Assembly (NCBI GenBank): GCA_014843695.1
Contig: CM026387.1
Coordinates: forward strand, 82,138,598 to 82,202,597
Length of the DNA: 64,000 nt
Origin: Archivesica marissinica
Taxonomy: Eukaryota > Mollusca > Bivalvia > Venerida > Vesicomyidae
Direction of reading: 5' to 3'
Shown: positions 24,375 through 35,751 of the stretch, piece after piece
Layout of the letters: each line of letters opens with the position of its first letter
Position numbering within the stretch: position 1 is the stretch's first letter
Made by a program: the position numbers and the translations under genes
The notes under the pieces: generated by a model
Seen by the model: the letters and a program-made list of their open reading frames with translations, nothing else
Database searches by the model: none
Told to the model about the DNA's origin: nothing

Positions 24375-24488
24375 CTGAGGTAATACAGATGTAAGAGCCA
24401 GTGACAGAAAGCCACCAAAGCACAGACCAACAGCACCGAGCCTGCGTGCATCTATGTAATCTTGACCAATAAACCATTCATAGGCATC
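24375..24488 (-). CDS. gene A exon 4, nucleophile exon of the ACOT/BAAT-family hydrolase
   Basis: A 114-bp, phase 0-0 exon with 'tttgttaag' acceptor and CTCAG|GTAAGA donor. It encodes DAYEWFIGQDYIDARRLGAV then GLCFGGFLSLALTSVLPQ. G-L-C-F-G-G is the nucleophile elbow, with Cys at about residue 270 of the gene A protein. BAAT uses Cys here and the ACOT thioesterases Ser; bacterial-type dienelactone hydrolases also have GxCxGG. So an acyltransferase-like or hydrolase activity on acyl-CoA is possible, but substrate cannot be read from sequence. Confidence 0.92.
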
Positions 24489-24743
24489 CTTAACAAAACA
24501 AACAAACAATACAACAAATAATTATATAACTTAAATACTTATAAAGCACATATAAATAATTAGTTTTAATTAAACTAAAGCAAACTAATGTTTAAGATAG
24601 CAACAACAGAGACTGAGAAATGGACGAGACGAAAGTGGATGAAAGAGTAGGTGGACCAGGAGCAACCTCAGTGAGTGCCAGCATTTGGTGTTGTTGCTGA
24701 ATTCCTGTCTATGATAAAAAAAAACTTCCATTAAATACAGTAA
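24489..24743. other. intron between exons 3 and 4, non-repetitive part
   Basis: No exon or TE recognised. Confidence 0.5.
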
Positions 24744-25725
24744 ATCATCTGTGTATTATACTCCGACAATGACGCTAGTTCTAAGCAACAGTCGTGTATT
24801 ATACTCCGACAATGACGCTAGTTCTAAGCAACAGTCGTGTATTATACTCCGACAATGACGCTAGTTCTAAGCAACAGTCGTGTATTATACTCCGACAATG
24901 ATGCTAGTTCTAAGCAACAGTCGTGTATTATACTCCGACAATGACGCTAGTTCTAAACAACAGTCGTGTATTATACTCCGACAATGATGCTAGTTCTAAG
25001 CAACAGTCGTGTATTATACTCCGACAATGATGCTAGTTCTAAGCAACAGTCGTGTATTATACTCCGACAATGATGCTAGTTCTAAGCAACAGTCGTGTAT
25101 TATACTACGACAATGATGCTAGTTCTAAGCAACAGTCGTGTATTATACTCCGACAATGATGCTAGTTCTAAGCAACAGTCATTAGTGTATTATACTAAGA
25201 CAATGACGCTAGTTCTAAGCAACAGTCATTAGTGTATTATACTAAGACAATGACGCTAGTTCTAAGCAACAGTCATGTATTATACTCAGACAATGACGCT
25301 AGTTCTAAGCAATAGTCCTGTATTATACTCAGGCAATGACGCTAGTTCTAAGCAACAGTCATTAGTGTATTATACTCCGACAATGACGCTAGTTCTAAGC
25401 AACAGTCATTAGTGTATTATACTCCGACAATGATGCTAGTTCTAAGCAACAGTCATTAGTGTATTATACTCCGACAATGATGCTACTTCTAAGCAACAGT
25501 CCTGTATTATACTCAGGCAATGACGCTAGTTCTAAGCAACAGTCATTAGTGTATTATACTCCGACAATGACGATACTTCTAAGTAACAGTCATTAGTGTA
25601 TTATACTCCGACAATGACGATACTTCTAAGCAACAGTCGTGTATTATACTCCGACAATGACGATACTTCTGAGCAACAGTCGTGTATTATACTCCGATAA
25701 TGACTATAGTTCTAAGCAAGCTCAT
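24744..25725. repeat. 43-46-bp minisatellite, about 22 copies
   Basis: Unit 'gtgtattatactccgacaat' plus 'gacgctagttctaagcaacagtc'; a 46-bp form adds 'att' (cattagtg). Position 'gac/gat gctag' alternates along the array. In intron 3 of gene A. Confidence 0.93.
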
Positions 25726-25804
25726 CTATTATAGATACATATACACACCATATTGCCACTATACATAGGTAATAAATCACTGGATAAAATGATCACGTGT
25801 TTTT

Positions 25805-27258
25805 ATATGTTTATTTATCGTTGTATCCCGGTTAACCGGTTATGTATATTTATTGTTGCATCCCGGTTAACTGGTTATGTATATTTATCGTTGTATCCCG
25901 GTTAACCGGTTATGTATATTTATCGTTGCATCCCGGTTAACCGGTTATGTATATTTATCGTTGCATCCCGGTTAACCGGTTATGTATATTTATTGTTGTA
26001 TCCCGGTTAACCGGTTATGTATATTTATCGTTGTATCCCGGTTAACTGGTTATGTATATTTATCGTTGCATCCCGGTTAACTGGTTATGTATATTTATCG
26101 TTGCATCCCGGTTAACTGGTTATGTTTATTTATCGTTGCATTCCGGTTAACTGGTTATGTTTATTTATCGTTGCATCCCGGTTAACCGGTTATGTATATT
26201 TATCGTTGCATCCCGGTTCTGTTTATTTATCGTTGCATCCCGGTTAACCGGTTATGTATATTTATCGTTGCATCCCGGTTAACCGGTTATGTTTATTTAT
26301 CGTTGCATCCCGGTTAACTGGTTATGTATATTTATCGTTGCATCCCGGTTAACTGGTTATGTTTATTTATTGGTGCATCCCGGTTAACCGGTTATGTATA
26401 TTTATCGTTGCATCCCGGTAAACTGGTTATGTATATTTATCGTTGCATCCCGGTTAACTGGTTATGTATATTTATCGTTGCATCCCGGTAAACTGGTTAT
26501 GTATATTTATCGTTGCATCCCGGTTAACTGGTTATGTATATTTATCGTTGCATCCCGGTTAACTGGTTATGTATATTTATCGGTGCATCCCGGTTAACTG
26601 GTTATGTATATTTATCGTTGCATCCCGGTTAACTGGTTATGTATATTTATCGTTGCATCCCGGTTAACTGGTTATGTATATTTATCGTTGCATCCCGGTT
26701 AACTGGTTATGTATATTTATCGTTGCATCCCGGTTAACTGGTTATGTATATTTATCGTTGCATCCCGGTTAACTGGTTATGTATATTTATCGGTGCATCC
26801 CGGTTAACTGGTTATGTATATTTATCGTTGCATCCCGGTTAACTGGTTATGTATATTTATCGGTGCATCCCGGTTAACTGGTTATGTATATTTATCGTTG
26901 CATCCCGGTTAACTGGTTATGTATATTTATCGTTGCATCCCGGTTAACTGGTTATGTATATTTATCGTTGCATCCCGGTTAACTGGTTATGTATATTTAT
27001 CGGTGCATCCCGGTTAACTGGTTATGTATATTTATCGTTGCATCCCGGTTAACTGGTTATGTATATTTATCGTTGCATCCCGGTTAACTGGTTATGTATA
27101 TTTATCGTTGCATCCCGGTTAACTGGTTATGTATATTTATCGTTGCATCCCGGTTAACTGGTTATGTATATTTATCGGTGCATCCCGGTTAACTGGTTAT
27201 GTATATTTATCGGTGCATCCCGGTTAACTGGTTATGTATATTTATCGGTGCATCCCGG
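25805..27258 (-). repeat. 35-bp minisatellite grown from a SINE 3' tail, about 41 copies
   Basis: Unit 'tatgtatatttatcgttgca' plus 'tcccggttaactggt'. It matches the reverse-complemented tail of family-1 SINEs (gtttatttatcgtcgctacc, then ggttgcc), and the body of such a SINE continues directly at 27259. Left units carry aaccgg, right units aactgg, with tat/ttt and cgt/cgg variants. Confidence 0.88.
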
Positions 27259-27489
27259 TTATGCCCCCAGAAGTATATTAGTCATTTTATTATTTGGAGG
27301 ATAGTGCATGATACAGACGACATTCCAATTACAGAAGCATCCCTGGTTATTGTACATGTCCGGTGTAGATCACTGATACGCGAGACCTTGGTTTATAGTT
27401 CCATCATATTATTATGGTCAGATTGCGGATCAAACACGATTTCTGGATTCGCACGCCATCCTCTTAACCATTGGATCAATCACTGACTA
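27259..27489 (-). mobile_element. SINE body, family 1, whose tail became the 35-bp array
   Basis: Contains 'ttagtcattttattatttgg', 'aggatagtgcatgatacaga' and the tRNA-like end 'ctcttaaccattggatcaat'. Same copy type as at 1-90. Confidence 0.75.
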
Positions 27490-27525
27490 GAGCTTAAGTG
27501 AAACTCGTTTTTATACCAACAAAAC

Positions 27526-27695
27526 CTTTATATAATTAAAATCGGCGTCTAAGATCTGGTCGGGAAGTCCATGCGCATGTAGGTACGAGAGTGCCATTGT
27601 TGCATACCCGTGTGATGCCAGTAACGCTGCCCGAGTCTCAATAAGACTGACTACACCTCCGTACATGTCAACCAAGCCTGGGAATGGACCATCAC
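27526..27695 (-). CDS. gene A exon 3, ACOT/BAAT-family hydrolase
   Basis: A 170-bp exon. The first two bases finish a Gly split with exon 2: [20 protein letters not shown], then [20 protein letters not shown] and AHGLPDQILDADFNYIK. This matches the family block GPFPG-x-DMFGG...RA-x-LLA-x-HG-x-A-x-LAY at the start of the hydrolase domain. The donor reads AAAG|GTTTTG. The gene C copy has AAAG|GTATGT, so four bases are missing here and the donor is weak. Confidence 0.9.
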
Positions 27696-27884
27696 CTACA
27701 GACAAAGCAAATAATACGATATAGGATAAATAAACCACACATGAGATAAAGGCAAACATCATAATCATGCAAGCATTTTGTATGTTATTTCACAAGCATA
27801 TTATTACATGTCTACGTCAGACCTGCTCCTTCCATGCAGACAGAAGCACCTGTATCCACACAAACCTGTCCCATCCATACAGGT
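27696..27884. other. intron sequence shared with 298-486
   Basis: Part of the duplicated segment; no exon. Confidence 0.6.
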
Positions 27885-29795
27885 GGGTGATAGCTTACCG
27901 TTTGTGAACCTTCGTCTACACAGGTGTCTGATAGCTTACAGTTTGTGAACTTTCGTCTACACAGGTGGCTGATAGCTTACAGTTTGTGAACTTTCGTCTC
28001 CACAGGTGGCTAATAGCTTACAGTTTGTGAACCTTCGTCTCCACAGGTGGCTGATAGCTTACAGTTTGTGAACCTTTGTCTCCACAGGTGGCTGATAGCT
28101 TACAGTTTGTGAACCTTCGTCTCCACAGGTGGCTGATAGCTTACAGTTTGTGAACCTTCGTCTCCACAGGTTAGTGATTAGCTTACAGTTTCTGAACCTT
28201 CGTCTCCACAGGTTAGTGATTAGCTTACAGTTTCTGAACCTTCGTCTCCACAGGTTAGTGATTAGCTTACAGTTTCTGAACCTTTGTCTCCACAGGTAGG
28301 TGATTAGCTTACAGTTTCTGAACCTTCATCTCCACAGGTAGGTTATTAGCTTACAGTTTCTGAACCTTCATCTCCACAGGTAGGTGATTAGCTTACAGTT
28401 TCTGAACATTCGTCTCCACAGGTTAGTGATTAGCTTACAGTTTCTGAACCTTCGTCTCCACAGGTTAGTGATTAGCTTACAGTTTCTGAACCTTTGTCTC
28501 CACAGGTAGGTGATTAGCTTACAGTTTCTGAACCTTCATCTCCACAGGTAGGTTATTAGCTTACAGTTTCTGAACCTTCATCTCCACAGGTAGGTGATTA
28601 GCTTACAGTTTCTGAACATTCGTCTCCACAGGTTAGTGATTAGCTTACAGTTTCTGAACCTTCGTCTCCACAGGTTAGTGATTAGCTTACAGTTTCTGAA
28701 CCTTTGTCTCCACAGGTAGGTGATTAGCTTACAGTTTCTGAACCTTCATCTCCACAGGTAGGTGATTAGCTTACAGTTTCTGAACCTTCGTCTCCACAGG
28801 TAGGTGATTAGCTTACAATCTCTGAACCTTTGTCTCCACAGGTAGGTGATTAGCTTACAATTTATGAACCTTTGTCTCCACAGGTTAGTGATTAGCTTAC
28901 AGTTTCTGAACCTTTGTCTCCACAGGTTAGTGATTAGCTTACAGTTTCTGAACCTTTGTCTCCACAGGTAGGTGATTAGCTTACAGTTTCTGAACCTTCA
29001 TCTCCACAGGTAGGTGATTAGCTTACAGTTTGTGAACCTTCGTCTCCACAGGTGGCTGATAGCTTACAGTTTGTGAACCTTTGTCTCCACAGGTGGCTGA
29101 TAGCTTACAGTTTGTGAACCTTCGTCTCCACAGGTGGCTGATAGCTTACAGTTTGTGAACCTTCGTCTACACAGGTTAGTGATTAGCTTACAGTTTCTGA
29201 ACCTTCGTCTCCACAGGTTAGTGATTAGCTTACAGTTTCTGAACCTTCGTCTCCACAGGTTAGTGATTAGCTTACAGTTTCTGAACCTTTGTCTCCACAG
29301 GTAGGTGATTAGCTTACAGTTTCTGAACCTTCATCTCCACAGGTAGGTGATTAGCTTACAGTTTCTGAACCTTCGTCTCCACAGGTAGGTGATTAGCTTA
29401 CAATTTCTGAACCTTTGTCTCCACAGGTAGGTGATTAGCTTACAATTTATGAACCTTTGTCTCCACAGGTTAGTGATTAGCTTACAGTTTCTGAACCTTC
29501 GTCTCCACAGGTTAGTGATTAGCTTACAGTTTCTGAACCTTTGTCTCCACAGGTAGGTGATTAGCTTACAGTTTCTGAACCTTCATCTCCACAGGTAGGT
29601 GATTAGCTTACAGTTTCTGAACCTTCGTCTCCACAGGTAGGTGATTAGCTTACAATTTCTGAACCTTTGTCTCCACAGGTAGGTGATTAGCTTACAATTT
29701 ATGAACCTTTGTCTCCACAGGTAGGTGATTAGCTTACAATTTCTGAACCTTCGTCTCCACAGGTAGGTGATTAGCTTACAGTTTCTGTACCTTTG
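27885..29795. repeat. 41-43-bp minisatellite, about 45 copies
   Basis: Two main unit types: 'gtggctgatagcttacagtt' plus 'tgtgaaccttcgtctccacag', and 'gtaggtgattagcttacagt' plus 'ttctgaacc'. Types occur in blocks repeated about every 210 bp at 28400-28800, a higher-order pattern. In intron 2 of gene A. Diverged single copies at 31140-31230 look like the old array edge. Confidence 0.93.
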
Positions 29796-29984
29796 TTAGT
29801 GCAGAAACAAAATGTCAAACAGACGTATCTACAACATGTGCATACCATACACATATATGGGGCACCCACTAGTATGCATATATTACAATTAATAAATTTC
29901 AACAATTTTGACTGTAGAAATTATATTTAGAAATCCTGTGACATCTGTGTCAAAAGGTTGTAGCTGCATATATATGAATACCAC
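29796..29984. other. short unique spacer between two arrays
   Basis: No feature recognised. Confidence 0.5.
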
Positions 29985-31057
29985 ACACCAACTATTATGG
30001 CACACCCACTATTATGGCACACCCACTATTATGACACACCCACTATTATGGCACACCCACTATTATGGCACACCCACTATTATGACACACCCACTATTAT
30101 GGCACACCCACTACAATGGCACACCAACTATTATGACACACCCACTATTATGACACACCCACTATTATGGCACACCCACTATTATGACACACCCACTATT
30201 ATGACACACCCACTATTATGACACACCCACTATTATGACACACCCACTATTATGGCACACCCACTATTATGGCACACCCACTATTATGGCACACCCACTA
30301 TTATGGCACACCCACTATTATGGCACACCAACTATTATGGCACACCCACTATTATGGCACACCCACTATTATGGCACACCCACTATTATGGCACACCCAC
30401 TATTATGCCACACCCACTATTATGGCACACCCACTATTATGGCACACCCACTATTATGGCACACCCACTATTATGGCACACCCACTATTATGGCACACCA
30501 ACTATTATGACACACCCACTATTATGGCACACCAACTATTATGACACACCCACTATTATGGCACACCAACTATTATGACACACCCACTATTATGGCACAC
30601 CCACTATTATGCCACACCCACTATTATGGCACACCCACTATTATGGCACACCCACTATTATGGCACACCAACTATTATGACACACCCACTATTATGGCAC
30701 ACCAACTATTATGACACACCCACTATTATGGCACACCAACTATTATGACACACCCACTATTATGGCACACCCACTATTATGCCACACCCACTATTATGGC
30801 ACACCCACTATTATGGCACACCCACTATTATGGCACACCAACTATTATGACACACCCACTATTATGGCACACCAACTATTATGACACACCCACTATTATG
30901 GCACACCAACTATTATGGCACACCCACTATTATGGCACACCAACTATTATGACACACCCACTATTATGGCACACCAACTATTATGACACACCCACTATTA
31001 TGACACACCCACTATTATGGCACACCCACTATTATGACACACCCACTATTATGACAT
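29985..31057. repeat. 17-bp minisatellite (cactattatggcacacc), about 63 copies
   Basis: Nearly perfect 17-bp units with few variants (gacacacc, gccacacc, caacta). A block ending in 'atgccacaccc' repeats at 30410, 30610 and 30780. Seventeen is not a multiple of three, so all frames are open and meaningless. Confidence 0.95.
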
Positions 31058-31301
31058 TTTATGTAAAAGTGTAGGTAGGACATTTTGACATTTCGTCGGC
31101 GATACAATGAATGAGCGTCTTGTCTTCATAGAGGTGTAATTAGATTTAAATGTTTGCACATTCATCTCCACAGAGAAGTACATAGCTTTCAATATTTGAG
31201 CTTTCCTCTGTATATATGTAGTTGAGCCTTCGTCTTCATATATGTGTGGTTACCTTATACCTACCTATACACGTACAATATATATGTTATATAGCTACCT
31301 T

Positions 31302-31558
31302 CAACACGACTGGACTGGTAATCCAGGGATCGCAGGTTCGATCCCCCGCCTGACCGTATACAATTAACAGTCTTTCAGATGGGACGTTAAACCAAGGTCT
31401 TGCTTTTCACACCGTGCACGTAAAAGAACCATAGGAGACTCTGGAACGGGTCTCTGTCTGTATCATTGCACTATCCTCTCAAATCTAAAATGACTAATCT
31501 CTTCAGGAGGCGTCGCTCATATGGGTAACCGGTAGCGACGTTAAATAAACGTAAAACA
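31302..31558 (+). mobile_element. tRNA-derived SINE, family 1, 5' slightly truncated
   Basis: 'cacgactggactggtaatcc', B box 'gcaggttcgatcccc', core 'gtctctgtctgtatcattgc' and 'actatcctc', tail 'ggtagcgacgttaaataaac'. Inserted in intron 2 of gene A. Confidence 0.88.
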
Positions 31559-31639
31559 TAAACTTCAACACGACTAGTATTCTTAGGTCTAATCAATTGA
31601 CATCATAGTGGTAAGATTAACATACAATACATGTATTAC

Positions 31640-31885
31640 CTTCCGGAAGAAATATGGTACCCTTGAAGCGTCCAGTCAGTGGTATTCTCCTAACCCCGGG
31701 TTTCAGGTATAATCTTTGAACCTTGGTCTCTGTTAAAGGCTCATTAGGTGGGACTGTTTCGAAATGTATACCAGAGTAAACCTTTATATCGAAACTCATA
31801 GGTTTTCCAACGTCTTTCTTAACGAGCAGGGACGATTGCCCAGAACAACATTTCAGACTCCAAAATAGCCCCATTGGTTCTATCC
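31640..31885 (-). CDS. gene A exon 2, N-terminal domain of the ACOT/BAAT family
   Basis: A 246-bp exon with 'atcgtag' acceptor and GAAG|GTAATA donor, phases 1 and 1. It begins GIEPMGLFWSLKCCSG, continues with a 'KPGVRRIPLTGRFKGTIFLP' segment and ends in P-E-G. 'EPMGLLW', 'PGVRR' and 'GTLFLPPG' are landmarks of the N-terminal Bile_Hydr_Trans domain (PF04775 from memory). Confidence 0.93.
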
Positions 31886-32064
31886 CTACGATAAAATAAC
31901 ATACATGTAGAAATAAGGAAATGTCATACAGCAGCGTTGGACACTCGCACTCGCCAACTCGCCATGGCGATAACGTTTTTAGACTGGCGAGAAACTTTTA
32001 CTACGCACTCGACATCGTGGCGAGATGTCTTATTTATTTTTATTTTTTTTAAATTCTTTTTTTT

Positions 32065-32248
32065 TTTTAATTTTTATACTTTATTTTACAACGATTGCGA
32101 AACAAGTTTGAACAACTTATATTAATCACTCTCGTTGGCTCGGATGTAAGCGTATATGTGGTCATTCATGTGGGAGGAAACCGGAGTACCCAGAGAAAAC
32201 CCACCTGTCCGATCTGGCGACCATCGTACCATCTCATCTCATAGTATG
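32065..32248 (-). mobile_element. SINE, family 2, fragment
   Basis: Reverse complement of the element at 52290-52540: tail 'tattttacaacgattgcgaa', core 'gtgggaggaaaccggagtac' and 'cccacctgtccgatctggcg'. The tRNA head is missing. Confidence 0.8.
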
Positions 32249-32263
32249 TGAGATGGTACGATG
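32222..32263. repeat. 15-bp perfect inverted repeat with 12-bp loop
   Basis: CATCGTACCATCTCA at 32222-32236 pairs exactly with 32249-32263. It is built from SINE family-2 sequence copied in the opposite orientation. Confidence 0.9.
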
Positions 32264-32642
32264 TCTTATTTGATAGCCCTTGGCGAGTTTGTTGAAGTTC
32301 ATACTCGCCTGAACCAGGACACACAGTATCTTCGCCATTTTAGGCGCTTTTTCTCATCGAATTAACAAAATATCAAATATTTGTGTCTACTTAAAACAGA
32401 TTTCGTGGGGGGGGGCATGCCCCCAGACCCCCCTAGCATGGCAATTGCCTGCGGCACATGCATCCGGTGGCAAAGCCACCAGACAGAACCACATTCACTG
32501 GCCTGTACCATTTATTTTTGGCCAGAACTAATTCTTAAGTACAGGCCAAAAATTGGCCTGTACAATTTCATCTTGGCCGGTACCTTTTCTCAAGTACAGG
32601 CCAAGTTGGCCGGAATATATTGAAACGAGTGTCCAACACTGA

Positions 32643-32835
32643 TACAGTCTACATAAGTTATGTCAAAGTCTGTTATGTCGAATTCTCCGGTTATCTCGAA
32701 GTCGAATCAAAGTCCCGTTTCAGACATTATCATTTTACATATAACTGGATCGTTTATATCGAATTTCGTTAAGACAAACTTCCGATATGTCGAAGTATTT
32801 TGTTCGGTCCTACGGAATTCGACATAACGGATGTA
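32643..32835. mobile_element. pogo-like MITE, copy 3
   Basis: Left end 'tacagtctacataagttatg', right end 'cgacataacggatgtagaac'. Directly abuts the TIR element at 31932-32641. Confidence 0.82.
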
Positions 32836-33212
32836 GAACGTATTCTCGTACATACCTAGTAATAATGTAGTAGTAATTATAAATGCTTACGGTAATCTTT
32901 TTCATTGAATCATGCAATATGCAAATTAATATTGTAACCAGTTGTCAACTTTTGTCATGTGATATCTACGTGGACACCGGCCGTACCAAGACAGGCAGCA
33001 CGTGCCGGTATACCGCATTTGGCCATGAGGAAAACGGAATAATATATTGTAATTGTCGAATATTTTACAACTTGTGACTTTAATCTTAATTATGATTTAC
33101 CATAATGTTAACACCACAAATCCGAAGACGTGTATATTCGTAAACGTGACAATATATATGCCAAGCAAATTAAATCAAACAATAAAATCCCCCACATGAT
33201 AAATCAGTTCAC

Positions 33213-33497
33213 AGACAGATCTGTAGTCCAGTGGTAACACGCTGGACTGGTAATCCAGGGATCGCAGGTTTGATCCCCCATCTGACCCTCATAAAATTAA
33301 CAGACTTTCAGATGGGACGTTAAACCGAGGTCTCGTGTCGGTGCTTTACACCGTGCCCATAAAAGAACCAGAGGAGATTCTGGAATGGGTCTCTGTCTGT
33401 ATCATGCACTATCCTCCAAAATCTAAAATAACTAATCTCTTCAGTAGGCGTCGCTCATGTGGGCAACCGGTAGCAACGATAAATAAATGTAAAACAC
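33213..33497 (+). mobile_element. tRNA-derived SINE, family 1, near full length
   Basis: Head 'gatctgtagtccagtggtaa' (A box) and 'gcaggtttgatcccccatct' (B box with one change), body and 'cggtagcaacgataaataaa' tail. In intron 1 of gene A. Serves as a reference copy of the family. Confidence 0.9.
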
Positions 33498-33730
33498 ACA
33501 CTCAGTTCAAATCCCTTAAGATAATATACGGTGCAACATGAATTAATAACAACATATTGGTCACAATTATCTGGAATCCGTCATGTTCATTCATACCAAG
33601 GCAACAATATAAAGTTCTACTCATTTCTACTGGCATTTTATTAAATAGGAAATTGGCATGTCATAGTTTATACTTAGTTCCAAACGCTCCACATAAATTT
33701 TACAAGTATATAAAACATCGAGAACCATAC

Positions 33731-34069
33731 CTTTAAAACTACCAGCTATGGATGCATCTGACATGCTATCCATTCTACCGTGGACATCGGCTTCATAAAC
33801 ACATCTGGACTCGAACTTTATTCCATTCTCCTCTACACTTGCAACCAGTGTCACTTTTTCTTTGGAATTCAATCCATGGACTTTAATCTTGATCTTTTCA
33901 TCAACCATTCCAACAGAAGGAGTCACGGTAATGCTCGGTGGATGCCCGTGATGTGTCACGGTGTTTGAGCATGGTTTTGTGCATATATTTAAATGTCTAT
34001 TCAGGACTGTGATACGACGCATCATGATAGATGAACATTTCTGACCCAACTGCATTGTCACGTCATTCT
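33731..34069 (-). CDS. gene A exon 1 (first coding exon), ACOT/BAAT-family N-terminal domain
   Basis: The exon lies between a 'tttattgtag' acceptor and AAAG|GTATGG donor. The first in-frame ATG is at 34055, giving MQLGQKCSSIMMRRITVLNR. A second, MMRRITVLNR, starts at 34022. The Arg-rich, acid-free start could be a mitochondrial presequence (inference). Domain sequence begins at SITVTPSVGMVDEKIKIKVH and ends D-A-S-I-A-G-S-F-K, matching the family's 'ITVTPS-x-x-x-x-D' start and 'D-P-x-L-G-G-S-F-x-G' end. Coding part 325 nt. Confidence 0.88.
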
Positions 34070-34122
34070 CTACAATAAACAAGTTTATATTGTTACGGTT
34101 AATAGTCTGGAATACCTACATA

Positions 34123-34401
34123 CAGACTTGAAGCCCAGCGATAACACGCTGGGCTGGTAATCCAGGGATCGCAATGTTCTGACCCTAATACAATTAATAG
34201 TCTTTCAGATGGGACTTTAAACCGATGTCTCGTGTCGGTGCTGTACACCGTGCACGTAAAAGAACCAGCGGAGACTCTGGAATGGGTCTCTGTCTGTATC
34301 ATTGCACTATCCTCCAACAATCTAAAATGAGTAATCTCTTCCGGAGGCGTCGCTCATATATGGGCAACCGGTAGCGACTATAAATAAACGTAAAACACAC
34401 A
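34123..34401 (+). mobile_element. tRNA-derived SINE, family 1, decayed head
   Basis: 'aacacgctgggctggtaatc' head with part of the B box lost, intact core 'gggtctctgtctgtatcatt' and tail 'gtagcgactataaataaacg'. Confidence 0.85.
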
Positions 34402-34893
34402 CGGAATGAGTTACCACAATAGGTAACTAGACACAATAGGCCCGGCTGCCACTGCCTGATTAGTGCTTTGTACAGTTCAATAGGCAGTCGATTGCATATA
34501 TACGCCTCATACAACTCATACAGGTACGCGGTCAACCCGTACCCTCGTCAACACGATATGTGAATTTCATGTCATTCATTAAAATCGAAAATCACCGCAT
34601 ACAGCGGAGGGGTACTGCGGCACAAGACGAGGCCGAGGGTCGAATTGACTGGGGTACGAATTGACTTGTTGCATGTGGTGTATTTATGTAATTGGCTGGC
34701 TACCTGTCCTTAAACGGGAAGATGAAGAATCGTTTGTATATGAAAAGTTTAATTAAGCCTATTATAGGCCTACTGTTAGCTTGATTTACTGTTTTACTCA
34801 CATGTAGGTCAAAGTTCAGTTTTTAAAAGAATGGCAATCTGAATGTTCCAATATAAACCAAGAGTTATAAGATAATAAAAACAATCTACTTAC
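34402..34893. other. unassigned sequence, probable first intron of gene A
   Basis: No exon or TE recognised. Confidence 0.5.
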
Positions 34894-34990
34894 CTTCCAA
34901 CTATCTCATGTAGAACAAGATGATTGAGCTTAATCACCCTCGCCTCCGCAAACCATGTGGGCGAGCGGATGTAGAACAATTTCGTCATAA
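34894..34990 (-). other. possible 5' non-coding exon of gene A
   Basis: A strong donor, TTGGAAG|GTAAGTAG, ends a relatively GC-rich minus-strand segment at 34894. Exon 1 has an acceptor at 34070, so a spliced leader exon is expected; this donor is the best candidate. The upstream limit is unknown and no promoter motif was identified. Confidence 0.4.
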
Positions 34991-35600
34991 ATATATGTCC
35001 ATACCCGTACCTTATATTATCTGGTAAGCCTATATCGTACGAAGAAAACGATATTTGAAAAATTCAAATTTTACGTATCGGTAGCAATGTTGATACGCAT
35101 TCTTACATTATAATTTGCATAATTATGGTCAATTAGTAAACAGTGTTTTTTTTTGCGATAAAACAAACTCGAAACCGAAAGTAGGACTTTACGAGTCGGT
35201 CAGTCACGCACTTGTTTACAATCGGAACGCATCGTCCGCACTTGTTTACATTCGGAATGCATTGTCCCCATTTGTCCCATGTTGTCTTTTTTAATTGAAT
35301 TACTTGAGCTGTCAATTCATACCTCTGTTATCTAAGTCATTTAGGGACATGTCTACATCCCGCGAGGGATTCGACATTAGAGGAAGATAGATATATAGTC
35401 TTTCATATTCAAAATATGTTGACATTGAACGTGCGTTTCTACACCCGCTGTTGTTTCACACATGCGCCCGCCCTGTGCGTGTTAACATTTCGTGTGTTGA
35501 TAAACGACCTTTCTGCACTATACAGGCCCATTATAATAATGCTAGTATTAGCTATTTAGGTAATTAGACACAATTATGAATGGGACTATGTAGCCGTGTG
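34991..35600. other. probable upstream region of gene A, no feature recognised
   Basis: Contains a short direct repeat 'gcacttgtttacaatcggaa' (35207 and 35240). No clear core promoter was found. Confidence 0.4.
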
Positions 35601-35619
35601 TTTGCCATACCAGTTAGCT

Positions 35620-35720
35620 GTGCAACTCCCTCACATGAAACAATTCCACACACCAGTGGGATTCGAACCCACAGCGGTGATTTGGAGCCCCTACATCAAC
35701 TTTAATGTAGATTGTGTATC
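35620..35720 (-). mobile_element. tRNA-like B-box fragment, SINE remnant
   Basis: On the minus strand GCTGTGGGTTCGAATCCCAC is a consensus B box in a T-arm-like palindrome. No D arm or acceptor stem is found, so it is a SINE piece and not a tRNA gene. Confidence 0.5.
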
Positions 35721-35751
35721 TTCCCGGGAATAATCAGGGTCTTTGAAATGA

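Larger units (their letters stand above)
31932..32641. mobile_element. TIR element (about 710 bp) carrying a SINE fragment
   Basis: Begins CAGCGTTGGACACTCG and ends CGAGTGTCCAACACTG (16-bp TIR, one mismatch). ATACAG lies directly outside both ends (31926-31931 and 32642-32647), a likely target duplication. The interior has a GC-rich 'ggcctgtac' inverted-repeat zone at 32505-32610 and a nested SINE. Confidence 0.7.

Noticed and set aside
27885..29795. 42-bp array as another donor-derived satellite
   Set aside because: The minus strand has ACTGTAAGC, but the preceding exon (exon 2) ends GGAAG|GTAATA with no shared coding bases. No seed was found.
33225..33285. tRNA genes at the tRNA-like heads (also 51890, 53940, 57865, 61077)
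   Set aside because: Each is followed by the same body and tail, stems do not fold fully, and many copies are dispersed: SINE heads.
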